DNA of 64,000 nt, from positions 1 to 64,000 of the forward strand of contig NZ_JAUEPM010000011.1 of NCBI RefSeq assembly GCF_030406385.1, written 5' to 3'. Each line of letters opens with the position of its first letter. The first letter of the stretch is position 1. This document shows, one piece after another, positions 23,499 through 32,124 of the stretch. This DNA is from Microbacterium oryzae (GTDB lineage: Bacteria > Actinomycetota > Actinomycetes > Actinomycetales > Microbacteriaceae). The notes below the pieces were generated by a model. That model was not told the origin of the DNA and made no database searches. It worked only from the letters and a program-made list of their open reading frames with translations. Both the position numbers and the translations under genes were made by a program.

Positions 23499-24835
23499 TC
23501 CTCGCCCTCCGGCGTCTGCGTGGGTGTCGGCGTCGAGAGGTCCTCGCTCGCGCTCGCGCTCTCGTCCTCGTCGAGCGTCTCGTCGATCTCGCCCGGGGCG
23601 AGACGGTACGAGCGCAGGCGCTCGACGATCGCCTCGGCGTCGGCGAGCGAGCGCGCGGTGATCGTGCGCTCGACCTGCGCGCGGTATGCCTGCGGCAGGT
23701 CGGCGAGGACGACGTCGGTGTCCTCGCGGACCTCGGAAAGCGCGACGGGCCCGAGCGACTGCTGGATGCCCTGGTAGATGACGACGGAGTCGTCGTCGGC
23801 GCCGACGAAGTAGCGCGTCTGCGTCCAGCTGAAGAACGCCGCCAGTCCCGCCGCGATCGCCGCCACGAGGACGAGGAGCGCGACGATCGCGCCGAGGCGC
23901 CGACGGCCGCGGCGTCGGCGGTCCTCTGCGATGAGCTCCTGGAGGTACTCCGGCTCGGGTTCGAAGTGAGTGGGCTCATTGGCCGCAGCGCGGTTCGGAT
24001 GGAACCAGCTCGTCGGCAGGACGGGCCGGCTGAGCGGAGCGTCGGCGACGATGCCCTGCGGGTTGGATGCCGAGCCCACGATCGTCGCGGTCCCGGTGTA
24101 GAGCGGATGCTGCCCGCCGACGTCGACGATGACGATCGTGACGTTGTCGGGGGCGCCGCCGTCCAGGGCGTACTTCAGCAGGATGTCCGCGGTGCGGCCC
24201 GGGGCGAACCCCTGCCGCAGCGCCTTCGTGATGTGCGTCTCGTCGACCACGCCCGAGAGGCCATCCGAGCAGATCAGCCAGCGATCGCCCTCGTGAGTCG
24301 GCATGACGAACGTGTCGACCTCGGGGTGGGCGTCCATGTCGCCGAGCACGCGCATGAGCACTGAGCGGCGCGGGTGGTAGCGCGCCTCTTCGGGGGTGAT
24401 GCGGCCGGAGTCCACCAGGCGCTGCACGAAGGTGTGGTCGGCGGTGATCTGCGTGAGCTCGTCGTCGCGGTAGAGGTAGATGCGCGAGTCGCCGATGTGG
24501 GCGATGACGGCGTAGTCGTCGACCATGATGATCGAGCTGACCGTGGTTCCGAGGCCGGCGAGCTCGGGGCGGCGCGCGGCGATCTGAATGAGGTCGCCCG
24601 CGGTCGAGGAGATCGTGTGCTTGAGCGCGTCTTCGGCCTCGGCCGGCGAGGCGTAGACCTCGTCGAGCGGTTCGAGCTTCTGTATGGCGACGGCAGAGGC
24701 GACGTCGCCGCCCGCGTGTCCGCCCATGCCATCGGCGACGACGAACAGGTTGGACCCGGCATAGCCGGAGTCCTGGTTGTTCGATCGCACCTTCCCCGTG
24801 TGGGAGATGGCGGCGCTGGAGCCGGTGAAGACCAT
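23495..24835 (-). CDS. pstP: PP2C-type Ser/Thr protein phosphatase PstP
   Basis: A 446-residue membrane phosphatase that reverses PknA/PknB phosphorylation. The PP2C domain (1-240) has RSNNQDSGY, FVVADGMGGHAGGDVAS, IGDSRIYLYRD, ICSDGLSGVV and APDNVTIVIVDVG, the metal-binding aspartates of the family. A membrane helix follows at about 320-342 (LGAIVALLVLVAAIAAGLAA), then an extracytoplasmic domain and a Thr/Pro/Glu tail. The layout and length fit actinobacterial PstP. It overlaps the SEDS gene downstream and lies ten bases after fhaB. Confidence 0.96.
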   Translation of the reverse strand: MVFTGSSAAISHTGKVRSNNQDSGYAGSNLFVVADGMGGHAGGDVASAVAIQKLEPLDEVYASPAEAEDALKHTISSTAGDLIQIAARRPELAGLGTTVSSIIMVDDYAVIAHIGDSRIYLYRDDELTQITADHTFVQRLVDSGRITPEEARYHPRRSVLMRVLGDMDAHPEVDTFVMPTHEGDRWLICSDGLSGVVDETHITKALRQGFAPGRTADILLKYALDGGAPDNVTIVIVDVGGQHPLYTGTATIVGSASNPQGIVADAPLSRPVLPTSWFHPNRAAANEPTHFEPEPEYLQELIAEDRRRRGRRRLGAIVALLVLVAAIAAGLAAFFSWTQTRYFVGADDDSVVIYQGIQQSLGPVALSEVREDTDVVLADLPQAYRAQVERTITARSLADAEAIVERLRSYRLAPGEIDETLDEDESASASEDLSTPTPTQTPEGEE

Positions 24836-24845
24836 CGGGCGGCGG

Positions 24846-25358
24846 CTACTTCCGCAGCTCGAACGTCGTGGCGCCGACCTTCACCGGCACCCCGAAGGGC
24901 ACCGGGACCGGGGCGTCCGGCGAGACGCGATGGCCGTCGAGGAAGGTGCCGTTGGTGGACTGCAGGTCCTGCAGCAGCCACTGCTCGCCGCGCAGGAGGA
25001 GGCGGGCATGGTGGCTGGAGGTGTAGTCGTCGCGGATGACGAGGCCCGACTCGCTCGAGCGGCCGATCGTCAGCGCATCGCGGCCGAGGGGGAGCTCGAG
25101 ACCGGCCTTGGGTCCCGACGTGATGACGATGCGGGTGCCCGCGCCGCCGGAGGACGGTGCGCTCTGAGCGGGCGCCGGCGCCGCGGCGGCCGGAGCGGGT
25201 GCCGCGGGCGCGGGAGTCGCCGCCGCGCCGCCGCCTGGCATCTTGCGCACGCGCACGCCGAAGATGTCCGCACGCAGCGAGAACACGACGGCGAAGACGA
25301 ACAGCCACAGCACGAGGAGGAAGCCGTACTGCAGCAGGAGCTGGGTGAGCGGGTTCAT
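24846..25358 (-). CDS. fhaB: FHA-domain protein FhaB
   Basis: A 170-residue protein with an N-terminal membrane helix (about 8-28), an Ala/Pro-rich linker (about 45-70) and a C-terminal FHA domain. The domain shows IGRSSESGLVIRDDYTSSHH and STNGTFLDGHRV, the Gly-Arg, Ser-His and Asn-Gly residues that read phosphothreonine. FhaB (FipA) links PknA/PknB signalling to FtsZ and cell wall proteins in mycobacteria. The ATG overlaps the fhaA stop, so translation is coupled. Confidence 0.95.
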   Translation of the reverse strand: MNPLTQLLLQYGFLLVLWLFVFAVVFSLRADIFGVRVRKMPGGGAAATPAPAAPAPAAAAPAPAQSAPSSGGAGTRIVITSGPKAGLELPLGRDALTIGRSSESGLVIRDDYTSSHHARLLLRGEQWLLQDLQSTNGTFLDGHRVSPDAPVPVPFGVPVKVGATTFELRK

Positions 25359-26089
25359 CGATCCCCTCCGCGGAAGTCGTACAGCTCGGTGGCTGCGTCA
25401 TGTCGCGACACGCGCTGCGGCGGCGCCGCGAGCGGCACGAGGCGGAAGACGATGTCGGTGCGACCGATCGTGATGACCTGCCCGTTCGAGAGGGCGGCCT
25501 GCCCGACGGGGACGCCGTCGAGCTTGGATCCGTTCGTGGAACCGAGGTCGCGCACCATGGCGCGCTCGCCGTCCCACAGCACCTCGACGTGCTTGCGACT
25601 CGTGCCGGGGTCGGCGATGGTGATGTCGGCGTCGCTGCCGCGCCCGATCACCGTGCGCGCTCGCGAGAGCGGATGGCGGCGGCCGGCGATCTCGACGACG
25701 GCACGCCACTCGACACGTCCCTCGGCCGTGACGGAGTCCACCGCGATCGTGCCGGTGGCCACCTGGTCGTCGGGTCGGAGGGAGATGGAGACGGGGCCGG
25801 GGAAGCTGTAGCCCTGCTTGGCGGCGTGCGCGCGCACCGCCTCGTCGAGCTCGCTCGTGAGCGCCGGGCCGAGCGCTGCCATCCGCTCGCCGTCGGCGGG
25901 GCTGACCCGGACGGTGAAGCTGTTGGGCACCAGCACGCGGTCGCGCGTGACGACCGCGGCCTTCTTGTCGAGCTCGCTGCGCAGGGCGGAGGCGATCTCG
26001 ACGGGCTGGAGCCCGCTGCGGAAGGTCTTCGCGAACGCGCTGTTCACGGCGCGCTCGAGTCCCTTCTCGAAGCTGTCAAGTAGTCCCAC
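25355..26089 (-). CDS. fhaA: FHA-domain protein FhaA with DUF3662 N-terminus
   Basis: A 244-residue protein. The N-terminal DUF3662 domain starts VGLLDSFEKGLERAVNSAFA and contains LQPVEIASALRSELDKKA and VPNSFTVRVSP; the C-terminal FHA domain has IGRGSDADITIADPGTSRKH and LGSTNGSKLDG. The GTG at 26089 is preferred over an ATG four codons upstream because GAGGAG lies between them at the right place and the family N-terminus begins here. In M. tuberculosis FhaA has a long linker between the domains (527 residues); here it is almost absent. First gene of the kinase cluster, divergent from tRNA-Leu. Confidence 0.94.
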   Translation of the reverse strand: MGLLDSFEKGLERAVNSAFAKTFRSGLQPVEIASALRSELDKKAAVVTRDRVLVPNSFTVRVSPADGERMAALGPALTSELDEAVRAHAAKQGYSFPGPVSISLRPDDQVATGTIAVDSVTAEGRVEWRAVVEIAGRRHPLSRARTVIGRGSDADITIADPGTSRKHVEVLWDGERAMVRDLGSTNGSKLDGVPVGQAALSNGQVITIGRTDIVFRLVPLAAPPQRVSRHDAATELYDFRGGDR

Positions 26090-26300
26090 TGGGCTCCTCA
26101 TGCAGGGCGGCTGGTCAGGGTCATCGTAGCCAGAACGTCTGGAAACGCGGACGCGCTGCTCGAGAAGACGTCCGCAGACGGACGGTCGTCATCCTGGGGA
26201 TGTACGGCATCGGCGGGGCGACGCGCCCGTGATCCCGCTTTCGCGAGGCCCGGTCGGTCGTGTTATTCTCGGGAAGTTGGGTTCGGAAGTCTCGGACTCT

Positions 26301-26384
26301 GCGCGAGTGGCGGAATAGGCAGACGCGCTGGCTTCAGGTGCCAGTGCCCGAAAGGGCGTGGGGGTTCAACTCCCCCCTCGCGCA
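26301..26384 (+). tRNA. tRNA-Leu (anticodon CAG)
   Basis: A class II tRNA with a long variable arm. Acceptor strands GCGCGAG (26301-26307) and CTCGCGC (26377-26383) pair fully, with discriminator A26384. The anticodon stem CTGGC/GCCAG encloses TTCAGGT, so the anticodon is CAG. The variable arm GCCCGAAAGGGC folds. No CCA is encoded. TATTCT at 26264-26269 is a plausible -10 element about 30 bases upstream, although no good -35 is seen. Transcription should end at the hairpin 26397-26435. Confidence 0.96.
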
Positions 26385-26396
26385 CAGCGGATGTCG

Positions 26397-26435
26397 CGAG
26401 AAAGCCCCCGGTCGATGTGACCGGGGGCTTTCTCG
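26397..26435 (+). terminator. Terminator of tRNA-Leu
   Basis: CGAGAAAGCCCCCGGTC (26397-26413) pairs perfectly with 26419-26435 around the loop GATGT, a 17-bp stem whose right arm supplies the T-containing CTTTCTCG end. It begins 12 bases after tRNA-Leu. An identical hairpin occurs at 28432-28470 within the second copy of a 77-bp direct repeat. Confidence 0.85.
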
Positions 26436-26473
26436 TACTTGGGTCAGACGCCGCGGCGCCCGTCGGCGTCGCC
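26397..26473. repeat. 77-bp direct repeat, copy A (flanks the surface-protein gene)
   Basis: Positions 26397-26473 and 28432-28508 match over 77 bp with one difference (T26439 versus C28474), then diverge at once on both sides. Copy A begins with the tRNA-Leu terminator hairpin and ends in bases that correspond to the last ten codons of the DUF2382 gene, which here lead nowhere. The two copies enclose 26474-28431, which holds only the surface-protein gene. Confidence 0.93.
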
Positions 26474-26561
26474 GAGGGAAGCGCGCCGAGTGCGCAGGGG
26501 CCGCGCGTTCCGTGCACGGTGCCCTCTTGTGGCCGTACCCGATTCGCGTCAGCATGGCGGC

Positions 26562-28400
26562 GTGAATGCTCCGACTAAGCGTTCGTCATCCCCGATCGTC
26601 GGTCTCCTCGCGGTCGGTCTCGGAGTCGTCGTGGTGACAGGTTCCCCTCCGGCGGTCGCTGCACCCGGTGATCCGATCGGTCCGATCAATCCCGTCACTC
26701 AGCCCCTGCGGGGCGCGGCCGCCAACGGCGACTTCCTCGTCTTCGTCGAGGGCGACGTCTCACTTCACGCGGACGAGTTCGAGGGAACACTGGCCGCAGG
26801 CGGCGACCTCGCCTTCACGACCTCCTACAACATCTTCGGCGGGCGGGAGACGGTGACCGCGCCCGGCGACGCCGAGCACATCGCGCTCTATGTGGGTGGC
26901 GGCATCTCCTGGCCCAGCAGCTCACCGGTCCTTCGCGTGCTGGAGGGCGGCTATGTGAAGATCGCCGAGACGACGACCTACCAGGCGCGCGATGTCGACA
27001 GCAACGGAGCGGCGGGCAGCCTTCACGTGGTGCGTCCGGGCACCCCCTACGAGTCCGCTCCGCGGCTGGAGACGGTCATCCGGCAGCCAGCCGAATCCGT
27101 GTCCATGCCCGTGCCTGCGACTCTGCTCGACGTTCCGAGTGCGTTCGCGCTCTACCGCGAGACCTCGACGATGTTGGGCTCATGTGCGCCGACGGTGACA
27201 CTGCTGTCTCGGGATTCGGGGCAGCCGATTCCGCGCCCCGTCCCCTCGGATGCGAACGTCCGCGCGCCTCTGGCGCCAGGGGCGACGAACGTGCTGTCGC
27301 TGACCGCGCAGGAGCTGGCGGATCTCTCCGAACTCGCCATCAGTCCGCCGCCCACGCGCGACACTCCGCTGCTGATCAATGTCATCGGATCGTTCGCGGG
27401 CGACATCCCTAACACCCCCGGAGTGAGCGCACTCTCTGCCCCCTACATCCTGTGGAATTTCGTCAACGCCACCACCGTGACCGTCACCGGTGGCGACAGC
27501 CTGGAAGGTGCCGTCTACGCTCCACGAGCGCACCTCGACTGGCAGATCACGCAGAACATCGAGGGCAACGTCATCGCAGCCTCTTTCGCCCACGGGCGCG
27601 ACGCCGGGCGAGGGCCGAGAGAGGTTCACGATTTCCCGTTCGACACGACTCTGTCGTGCACCGAGGGAAGCGCCACGCCGCCGTCGCCGACGCCGGAGCC
27701 GACGGGGACGCCGACTCCGGAGCCGACGGGAGACCCGACGCCGACGCCGACTTCGGAACCGACACCCGAGCCGACGCCGGGGCCGACGGGGACGCCGACG
27801 CCGGCGCCGACGGGGATGCCGACTCCGGAGCCGACGCCGGAACCCACGGGGACGCCGACGCCGACGCCGACTTCGGAGCCGACGCCGACGCCGACTTCGG
27901 AGCCGACGCCGGAGCCGACGCCGACTTCGGAGCCGACGCCGACGCCGACTTCGGAGCCGACGCCGGAGCCGACGCCGGAACCGACGGGGACGCCGACTCC
28001 GGAGCCCACGGGGGACCCGACGCCGACGCCGACTTCGGAACCGACACCCGAGCCGACGCCGCAGCCGACGGGAACGCCGACCCCGGAGCCCACGGGGGAC
28101 CCCACGCCGACGCCGACTTCGCAACCGACGTCGACACCGGAGCCGACCGGGACGCCTCTTCCGCCGAGCGGAGCCCCGACACCGTCCGCGGAGCCCTCGG
28201 CGAGTACCCCTCCGTCAGGCGAAGGGGGCCCGCACCACGGTGATGACGGATCGGGCCCCGACGGCGGTCTCACGCCAACCGGTGGTCAGATGCCGGCGCT
28301 GTTGCCCGGCTGGATCTCCGGGGGCGCGCTCATCGCCCTAGGAGGAGCTCTGCTGATCCGCGGTGCGGTCGGTCGTCGACGCGCACGGCGGTCGTCCTAG
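26562..28400 (+). CDS. Choice-of-anchor A (CAA) surface adhesin with sortase-type anchor
   Basis: A 612-residue secreted protein. A signal peptide (about 1-31, ending AVAA before PGD) precedes a CAA domain (about 35-360): [30 protein letters not shown] and later [20 protein letters not shown] with [12 protein letters not shown] are characteristic. Then comes about 160 residues of Pro/Thr/Glu repeats, a wall-spanning stalk, and a C-terminal sorting signal: LTPTGG, a hydrophobic helix ([20 protein letters not shown]) and an Arg-rich end. The motif is LTPTG rather than LPxTG. The start is the GTG at 26562; a three-codon frame ATG-GCG-GCG-TGA ends inside it (GTGA), and no ribosome site is obvious. 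The gene lies wholly between the 77-bp repeats and is probably an acquired gene. Likely role: cell-surface adhesion. Confidence 0.88.
   Translation: MNAPTKRSSSPIVGLLAVGLGVVVVTGSPPAVAAPGDPIGPINPVTQPLRGAAANGDFLVFVEGDVSLHADEFEGTLAAGGDLAFTTSYNIFGGRETVTAPGDAEHIALYVGGGISWPSSSPVLRVLEGGYVKIAETTTYQARDVDSNGAAGSLHVVRPGTPYESAPRLETVIRQPAESVSMPVPATLLDVPSAFALYRETSTMLGSCAPTVTLLSRDSGQPIPRPVPSDANVRAPLAPGATNVLSLTAQELADLSELAISPPPTRDTPLLINVIGSFAGDIPNTPGVSALSAPYILWNFVNATTVTVTGGDSLEGAVYAPRAHLDWQITQNIEGNVIAASFAHGRDAGRGPREVHDFPFDTTLSCTEGSATPPSPTPEPTGTPTPEPTGDPTPTPTSEPTPEPTPGPTGTPTPAPTGMPTPEPTPEPTGTPTPTPTSEPTPTPTSEPTPEPTPTSEPTPTPTSEPTPEPTPEPTGTPTPEPTGDPTPTPTSEPTPEPTPQPTGTPTPEPTGDPTPTPTSQPTSTPEPTGTPLPPSGAPTPSAEPSASTPPSGEGGPHHGDDGSGPDGGLTPTGGQMPALLPGWISGGALIALGGALLIRGAVGRRRARRSS
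27678..28160 (+). repeat. Degenerate tandem repeats encoding a Pro/Thr/Glu stalk
   Basis: About 480 bp built from short units such as CCGACGCCGACTTCGGAGCC, encoding irregular runs of [13 protein letters not shown] and [11 protein letters not shown]. Larger units (for example [19 protein letters not shown]) recur. Repeats of this kind change length readily and span the cell wall in anchored proteins. They also create long false open frames on the minus strand. Confidence 0.85.
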
Positions 28401-28431
28401 CGGCTCGAGCGTGTGTCCTCCCCGAGGTGCA

Positions 28432-28470
28432 CGAGAAAGCCCCCGGTCGATGTGACCGGGGGCTTTCTCG
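28432..28470. terminator. Bidirectional terminator between surface-protein gene and DUF2382 gene
   Basis: A 17-bp perfect stem with loop GATGT, identical to the tRNA-Leu terminator. It starts 31 bases after the surface-protein stop and ends eight bases before the stop of the opposing DUF2382 gene, so it can serve both. Confidence 0.8.
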
Positions 28471-28508
28471 TACCTGGGTCAGACGCCGCGGCGCCCGTCG
28501 GCGTCGCC
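28432..28508. repeat. 77-bp direct repeat, copy B (includes a terminator and the DUF2382 3' end)
   Basis: Second copy of the repeat at 26397-26473, with one mismatch. It contains the same 17-bp-stem hairpin (28432-28470), here placed between the convergent surface-protein and DUF2382 genes, and the last ten codons and stop of the DUF2382 gene (28479-28508). This copy therefore carries the original junction with DUF2382, whereas copy A carries the original junction with tRNA-Leu. Confidence 0.93.
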
Positions 28509-29324
28509 ATCGAGCTCGACCTCCTCCTTGCGGACGTCGGCCTCGACCCGCTCGGTGTCGCTGACCGTCTCGGTGTCGAGGCGGACGCGCTCGACGGGCA
28601 CGGTCTCCTTGTCGACGACCGGACGCTCCTCGGTCAGGACGACCTCATGCTCGGCCTCGCTGATGTCGGGACCGTCGAGGGCGTCGCCTGCGTTGCCGTC
28701 CGTGATGGGCTCGCGTTCGAGACGGACCTCCTCGCGCTCCACGGGGACGGTGACCGTCTCGTGGTCGGTGACGACGTACTTGCGCAACCGGGCGCGGCCC
28801 GTCTCGACCCGCTCGGTGCCGACGTTCAGCCGCTCCTCCGAGCGGGTCATCGCGTCGTCGCCGCCGACGCCGCGCCCGGTGTCGCGGTCGCGATCCACGT
28901 CGTCGACGAAGGTCCCGCCGGTGGTGCCCGTGCCGACACCGGTGGTGCCCGTGCCGACACCGGTGCCGTTCCCAGCGAAGTCGTCGCCCGTTCCGCCCGT
29001 TCCGCCCGATCGGCTCGAGTCGCGGTAGTAGGCGTAGAGCTCGTCCTCCTCCGCCTCGGAGAGCTCGCCGTCGCTCTCGATGCGCGGAGCGTCCTTCACG
29101 AAGTCCTTCGAGAAGGGGACCCGCAGGTCGCCCCCGGTCTCCTCGGCCTGCTCGAGGGGGACGAACGACTCGGACGTGCCGAAGAGACCCGTCTTGACGG
29201 TGGCCCAGCTGGGGCGACCCGAGTCGGAGTCGACGTAGATCTGGCCGACGGAGCCGATCTTGTGCCCGTCGCTGTCGACGACGTTCGCACCGCTGAGGCT
29301 GTTGAGGTTCTGCTCGTTGATCAT
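28479..29324 (-). CDS. PRC-barrel and DUF2382 domain protein
   Basis: A 281-residue cytoplasmic protein. The N-terminal PRC barrel (about 1-75) contains SGANVVDSDGHKIGSVGQIY and GLFGTSESFVPLEQA. A linker with repeats of GTGVGTGTTG (about 115-140) follows, then the DUF2382 domain (about 160-275): RSEERLNVGTERVETGRARL, VPVEREEVRLEREPI, LTEERPVVDKETVPVERVRL. Such proteins are common in actinobacteria and cyanobacteria and are linked to general stress, but the biochemical role is unknown. The final ten codons lie in copy B of the 77-bp repeat. A hairpin CGTCGGC/GCCGACG lies just upstream of the gene (about 29359-29378). Confidence 0.92.
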   Translation of the reverse strand: MINEQNLNSLSGANVVDSDGHKIGSVGQIYVDSDSGRPSWATVKTGLFGTSESFVPLEQAEETGGDLRVPFSKDFVKDAPRIESDGELSEAEEDELYAYYRDSSRSGGTGGTGDDFAGNGTGVGTGTTGVGTGTTGGTFVDDVDRDRDTGRGVGGDDAMTRSEERLNVGTERVETGRARLRKYVVTDHETVTVPVEREEVRLEREPITDGNAGDALDGPDISEAEHEVVLTEERPVVDKETVPVERVRLDTETVSDTERVEADVRKEEVELDGDADGRRGV

Positions 29325-29593
29325 CTCGATCGTTCTCGCTTTCTTCTCCGGAGAGGGCGTCGGCGGGTTCGCCGACGTGCCCCGCGCCGATCCCCATGAG
29401 AATCAGTCACGCCGTGAACGCTAGGTCGCCCCATCCGCTCAACTCCTCGGGTTGTCAGAGGCCGAGCGACGGCCTATCCTCGCCGACCCCGGCGGCCGTC
29501 CCGAGGGCTTGCATACCGGCGCTCATGGGTCAACCCGTGCCCAGGACGGGTCCGGGTCGCGTTACATCGAGGGGAGACGAGAAAGGCACGGAC

Positions 29594-30646
29594 ATGACGC
29601 CATCGCAGACCGCCCAGAACCCGGACGACGCCAACACGTCAGCGCCCGAGCATCCGGATCAGCCGGACTCCCCGACCCAGATCGACAAGAGGTCGTGGGC
29701 GTTCGTCGCGCGGAAGTCGTTCCGCGAGTTCCTGGCGGACCAATGCCAGGACATCGCCGCGAGCCTGACCTACTACGGCGTCCTGGCGCTGTTCCCCGGC
29801 CTCCTCGCCGTCTTCTCCCTTCTCGGCGTCGTCGGGCAGGGGCAGCAGGCAGCGGACGCCGTGCTGGGGATCATCGGCTCCATCGCGCCGGGCGACACCG
29901 TCGACATGCTCGAGGGGCCGGTCACCGACATCGCCAATTCGCCGGCAGCCGGATTCGCCCTCATCAGCGGTCTCGTGCTCGCCATCTGGTCCGCCTCGGG
30001 CTACGTCGGCGCGTTCACCCGCGGGATGAACCGCATCTACGGCGTGGACGAGGGCCGCACCTTCCTGAAGCTCAAGCCGCTGCAGCTGCTCGTGACGCTC
30101 ATCACCGTCGTGATGATCGCGCTCGCCGCCGTGCTGCTGGTGATCTCGGGCCCGATCGCGCAGGCGATCGGCGATGCCATCGGGCTGGGCGACGTCGCGG
30201 TGACCGTGTGGAACATCGCGCGCTGGCCGGTCCTCGCCGCCATCGTCGTGCTCCTCATCGCGATGCTGTACTACGCGACGCCGAACGTGAAGCAGCCGAA
30301 GTTCCGCTGGATCAGCATGGGTGCCGTCCTCGCGATCGTCATCCTCCTGATCGCCTCGCTCGGCTTCGCCTTCTACGTCGCGAACTTCTCCAACTACAAC
30401 CGCACCTACGGCTCGTTCGCTGGTGTGATCGTGTTCCTGCTGTGGCTGTGGATCGCCAACATCGCGCTGCTCATCGGCGCGGAGTTCGATGCGGAGATGG
30501 AGCGCGGCCGCGAGCTCGAAGCGGGTCTGCCCGCGGAGGAGCGCATCCAGCTTCCCCTGCGCGACGACAAGCGCATCGAGAAGGCCGCCGAAGCACATCG
30601 CAAGGACGTCGCGAAGGCCCGCGAGATCCGACGCGACAACGACTGA
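29594..30646 (+). CDS. YihY/BrkB-family inner membrane protein
   Basis: A 350-residue protein with a hydrophilic N-terminus (about 1-50, Asp/Pro-rich) and six membrane helices. Family signatures are DIAASLTYYGVLALFPGLLA, the ASGYVGAFTRGMNRIYGVDE motif and SLGFAFYVANFSNYNRTYGS leading to FLLWLWIANIALLIGAEFDAE. Despite the old RNase BN name, the family is not a nuclease; its function is unresolved, possibly transport or envelope integrity. The ATG at 29594 is chosen over longer frames because GAAAGG precedes it. The C-terminus is basic and cytoplasmic. Ends at the shared terminator at 30662. Confidence 0.93.
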   Translation: MTPSQTAQNPDDANTSAPEHPDQPDSPTQIDKRSWAFVARKSFREFLADQCQDIAASLTYYGVLALFPGLLAVFSLLGVVGQGQQAADAVLGIIGSIAPGDTVDMLEGPVTDIANSPAAGFALISGLVLAIWSASGYVGAFTRGMNRIYGVDEGRTFLKLKPLQLLVTLITVVMIALAAVLLVISGPIAQAIGDAIGLGDVAVTVWNIARWPVLAAIVVLLIAMLYYATPNVKQPKFRWISMGAVLAIVILLIASLGFAFYVANFSNYNRTYGSFAGVIVFLLWLWIANIALLIGAEFDAEMERGRELEAGLPAEERIQLPLRDDKRIEKAAEAHRKDVAKAREIRRDND

Positions 30647-30661
30647 CGCTCGCACCGTCGG

Positions 30662-30697
30662 GAAGAGGCGGCCGCCCGACAGGGTGGCCGCCTCTTC
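30662..30697. terminator. Bidirectional terminator between yihY-like and M4 protease genes
   Basis: AAGAGGCGGCC (30663-30673) pairs with GGCCGCCTCTT (30686-30696), and CCC/GGG pair inside. It lies between two convergent genes, 15 bases after one stop and seven before the other. Confidence 0.8.
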
Positions 30698-30703
30698 GTG
30701 CGC

Positions 30704-32044
30704 TCAGCCCTCCTGCTGCGAGCCGCGCTCGCCGCGCTCGAGGATCCCGCGCAGCAGCGCCAGCACCTCGTCGGGAAGGCCCTGCTCGCCGACGGTGATA
30801 TCCACGCGCTGCGAGATCTCGATCCGCCAGGTGTAGCCGTCGGGCACGGGGCGCGCCTCGGGAGCGACGGTCTCGGCGAGGGAGACGAGTCGGTCGCGCT
30901 CGGGCTGGGGCAGCGCCGATTCCGGCACCTCGGCGACGTGCACCCGCCCGAGGAGGCCGCCGGAGCGCTCCACTCGCACGGTGTCGGCAACGGCGGGCGC
31001 GGGAGAGGTGGCCTCCGGGGCGGACGGCGCGACGCCCACCTCCGTCCACGCCGCTGCCACCTCCGTCTGCTGCGGCGAGCCGTCACCGAAGCGCTCGCCG
31101 GCGGCGCGGATGGTCGCGGCGGCGAAGGCCGCGAAGTCAGCGTCCGAGGCGACCATCCTGCCCTCGAGGACGTCGTACCAGACGCGACCCGCGCCATCCC
31201 ACGAATGGCCCCCGATCGCTGTGGCGGCCAGGTGGAAGGCGCGATTGGGGATGCCGGAGTTGATGTGGACGCCGCCGTTGTCGCTCGTCGTCTCCACGTA
31301 GTCCGCCATGGACGCCGGCTGCGGGTCGGCGCCCAGCACGTCGTCGTCGTAGGCCGTTCCGGGAGCGGCGAGCGAGCGCAGGGCGACGCCCTGCACCTGA
31401 TCGGTGAAGATGCCGGCGCCGATGAGCCAGTCCGCTTCGGCGGCCGTCTGCCCCAGCAGCCGCTGCTTCACCAGGCTGCCGATCACGTCGGCGACCGACT
31501 CGTTGAGCGCGCCGGACTGGCCCTGGTACACGAGGTCGACGGTCGCCTGCACGAGTCCGTGCGCGAGTTCGTGCCCGACGATGTCGACGGCCGAGGTGAA
31601 CGAACGGAAGACCTGGCCGTCGCCATCGCCGAAGACCATGCGCTCGCCATCCCAGAAGGCGTTGTCGTACCGGTCGCCGTAGTGGACCGTCGCGAGCAGG
31701 GGGCGCCCGGCGCCATCCAGCGAGTCGCGGCCGTACTCCTCCTGCAGGAGCGTCCATGTCGCCCCCAGCGCGTCGTAGGCCTCATCGGCTGCGACGTCGC
31801 CGGTGGCGGGATCGCCCTCGCGCCGCACGGTGGTGCCGGGGAGGGCGGTCGTGTTCGCGGCGTCGGAGATCGTCCGCTGCGGATGGGGCGCGACGAGCGT
31901 GGCGCGCACGGTCGGCACGGCGACCGTGCGCTTCACGCGCAGCGTCTCGTCGACGGTGAGCGTGCGCGCGGCGCAGGCCGACACGCGCTCATCCGCGTGG
32001 GTGGTGAGGCGTTCCAGCAGGTACGGCGGCACGATCCCGTTCAT
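30704..32044 (-). CDS. M4 metalloprotease (protealysin-like) fused to an emfourin inhibitor domain
   Basis: A 446-residue protein. Residues 1-50 are a short protealysin-type propeptide with PPYLL (6-10). The thermolysin-type catalytic domain (about 70-340) has zinc ligands HELAH (158-162) and Glu182 in NESVAD, and catalytic His260 in DNGGVHINSG. Residues 353-440 match the emfourin family of protealysin inhibitors (DTVRVERSGGLLGRV, PDGYTWRIEI, VGEQGLPDEVLALLRGIL), which in Serratia is a separate gene. There is no signal peptide. The ATG at 32044 is favoured over one 12 codons upstream because it gives the family N-terminus. Divergent from the arabinose regulator; no functional link is evident. 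Confidence 0.92.
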   Translation of the reverse strand: MNGIVPPYLLERLTTHADERVSACAARTLTVDETLRVKRTVAVPTVRATLVAPHPQRTISDAANTTALPGTTVRREGDPATGDVAADEAYDALGATWTLLQEEYGRDSLDGAGRPLLATVHYGDRYDNAFWDGERMVFGDGDGQVFRSFTSAVDIVGHELAHGLVQATVDLVYQGQSGALNESVADVIGSLVKQRLLGQTAAEADWLIGAGIFTDQVQGVALRSLAAPGTAYDDDVLGADPQPASMADYVETTSDNGGVHINSGIPNRAFHLAATAIGGHSWDGAGRVWYDVLEGRMVASDADFAAFAAATIRAAGERFGDGSPQQTEVAAAWTEVGVAPSAPEATSPAPAVADTVRVERSGGLLGRVHVAEVPESALPQPERDRLVSLAETVAPEARPVPDGYTWRIEISQRVDITVGEQGLPDEVLALLRGILERGERGSQQEG

Positions 32045-32124
32045 GCAGCGACGGTATCCCCGGTCTCCGACATCCGCCACGGGTGCCGGTCGGGTGCCGC
32101 TAGCGTGGAGCCCCGGGAGGACCG

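Noticed and set aside
20665..23979. An 1104-codon frame giving a giant pbpA product
   Set aside because: The first 617 codons are an out-of-frame shadow of the SEDS and phosphatase genes; the true pbpA begins at 22128.
27180..28273. Long minus-strand frames across the adhesin stalk, including a Val/Gly repeat protein
   Set aside because: They are translations of the Pro/Thr repeats in other frames; they have no start signals and the plus-strand gene has a signal peptide, domain and anchor.
26397..28508. Insertion sequence or integrative element
   Set aside because: No transposase, integrase or terminal inverted repeats; only the 77-bp direct repeats and one adhesin gene are present.
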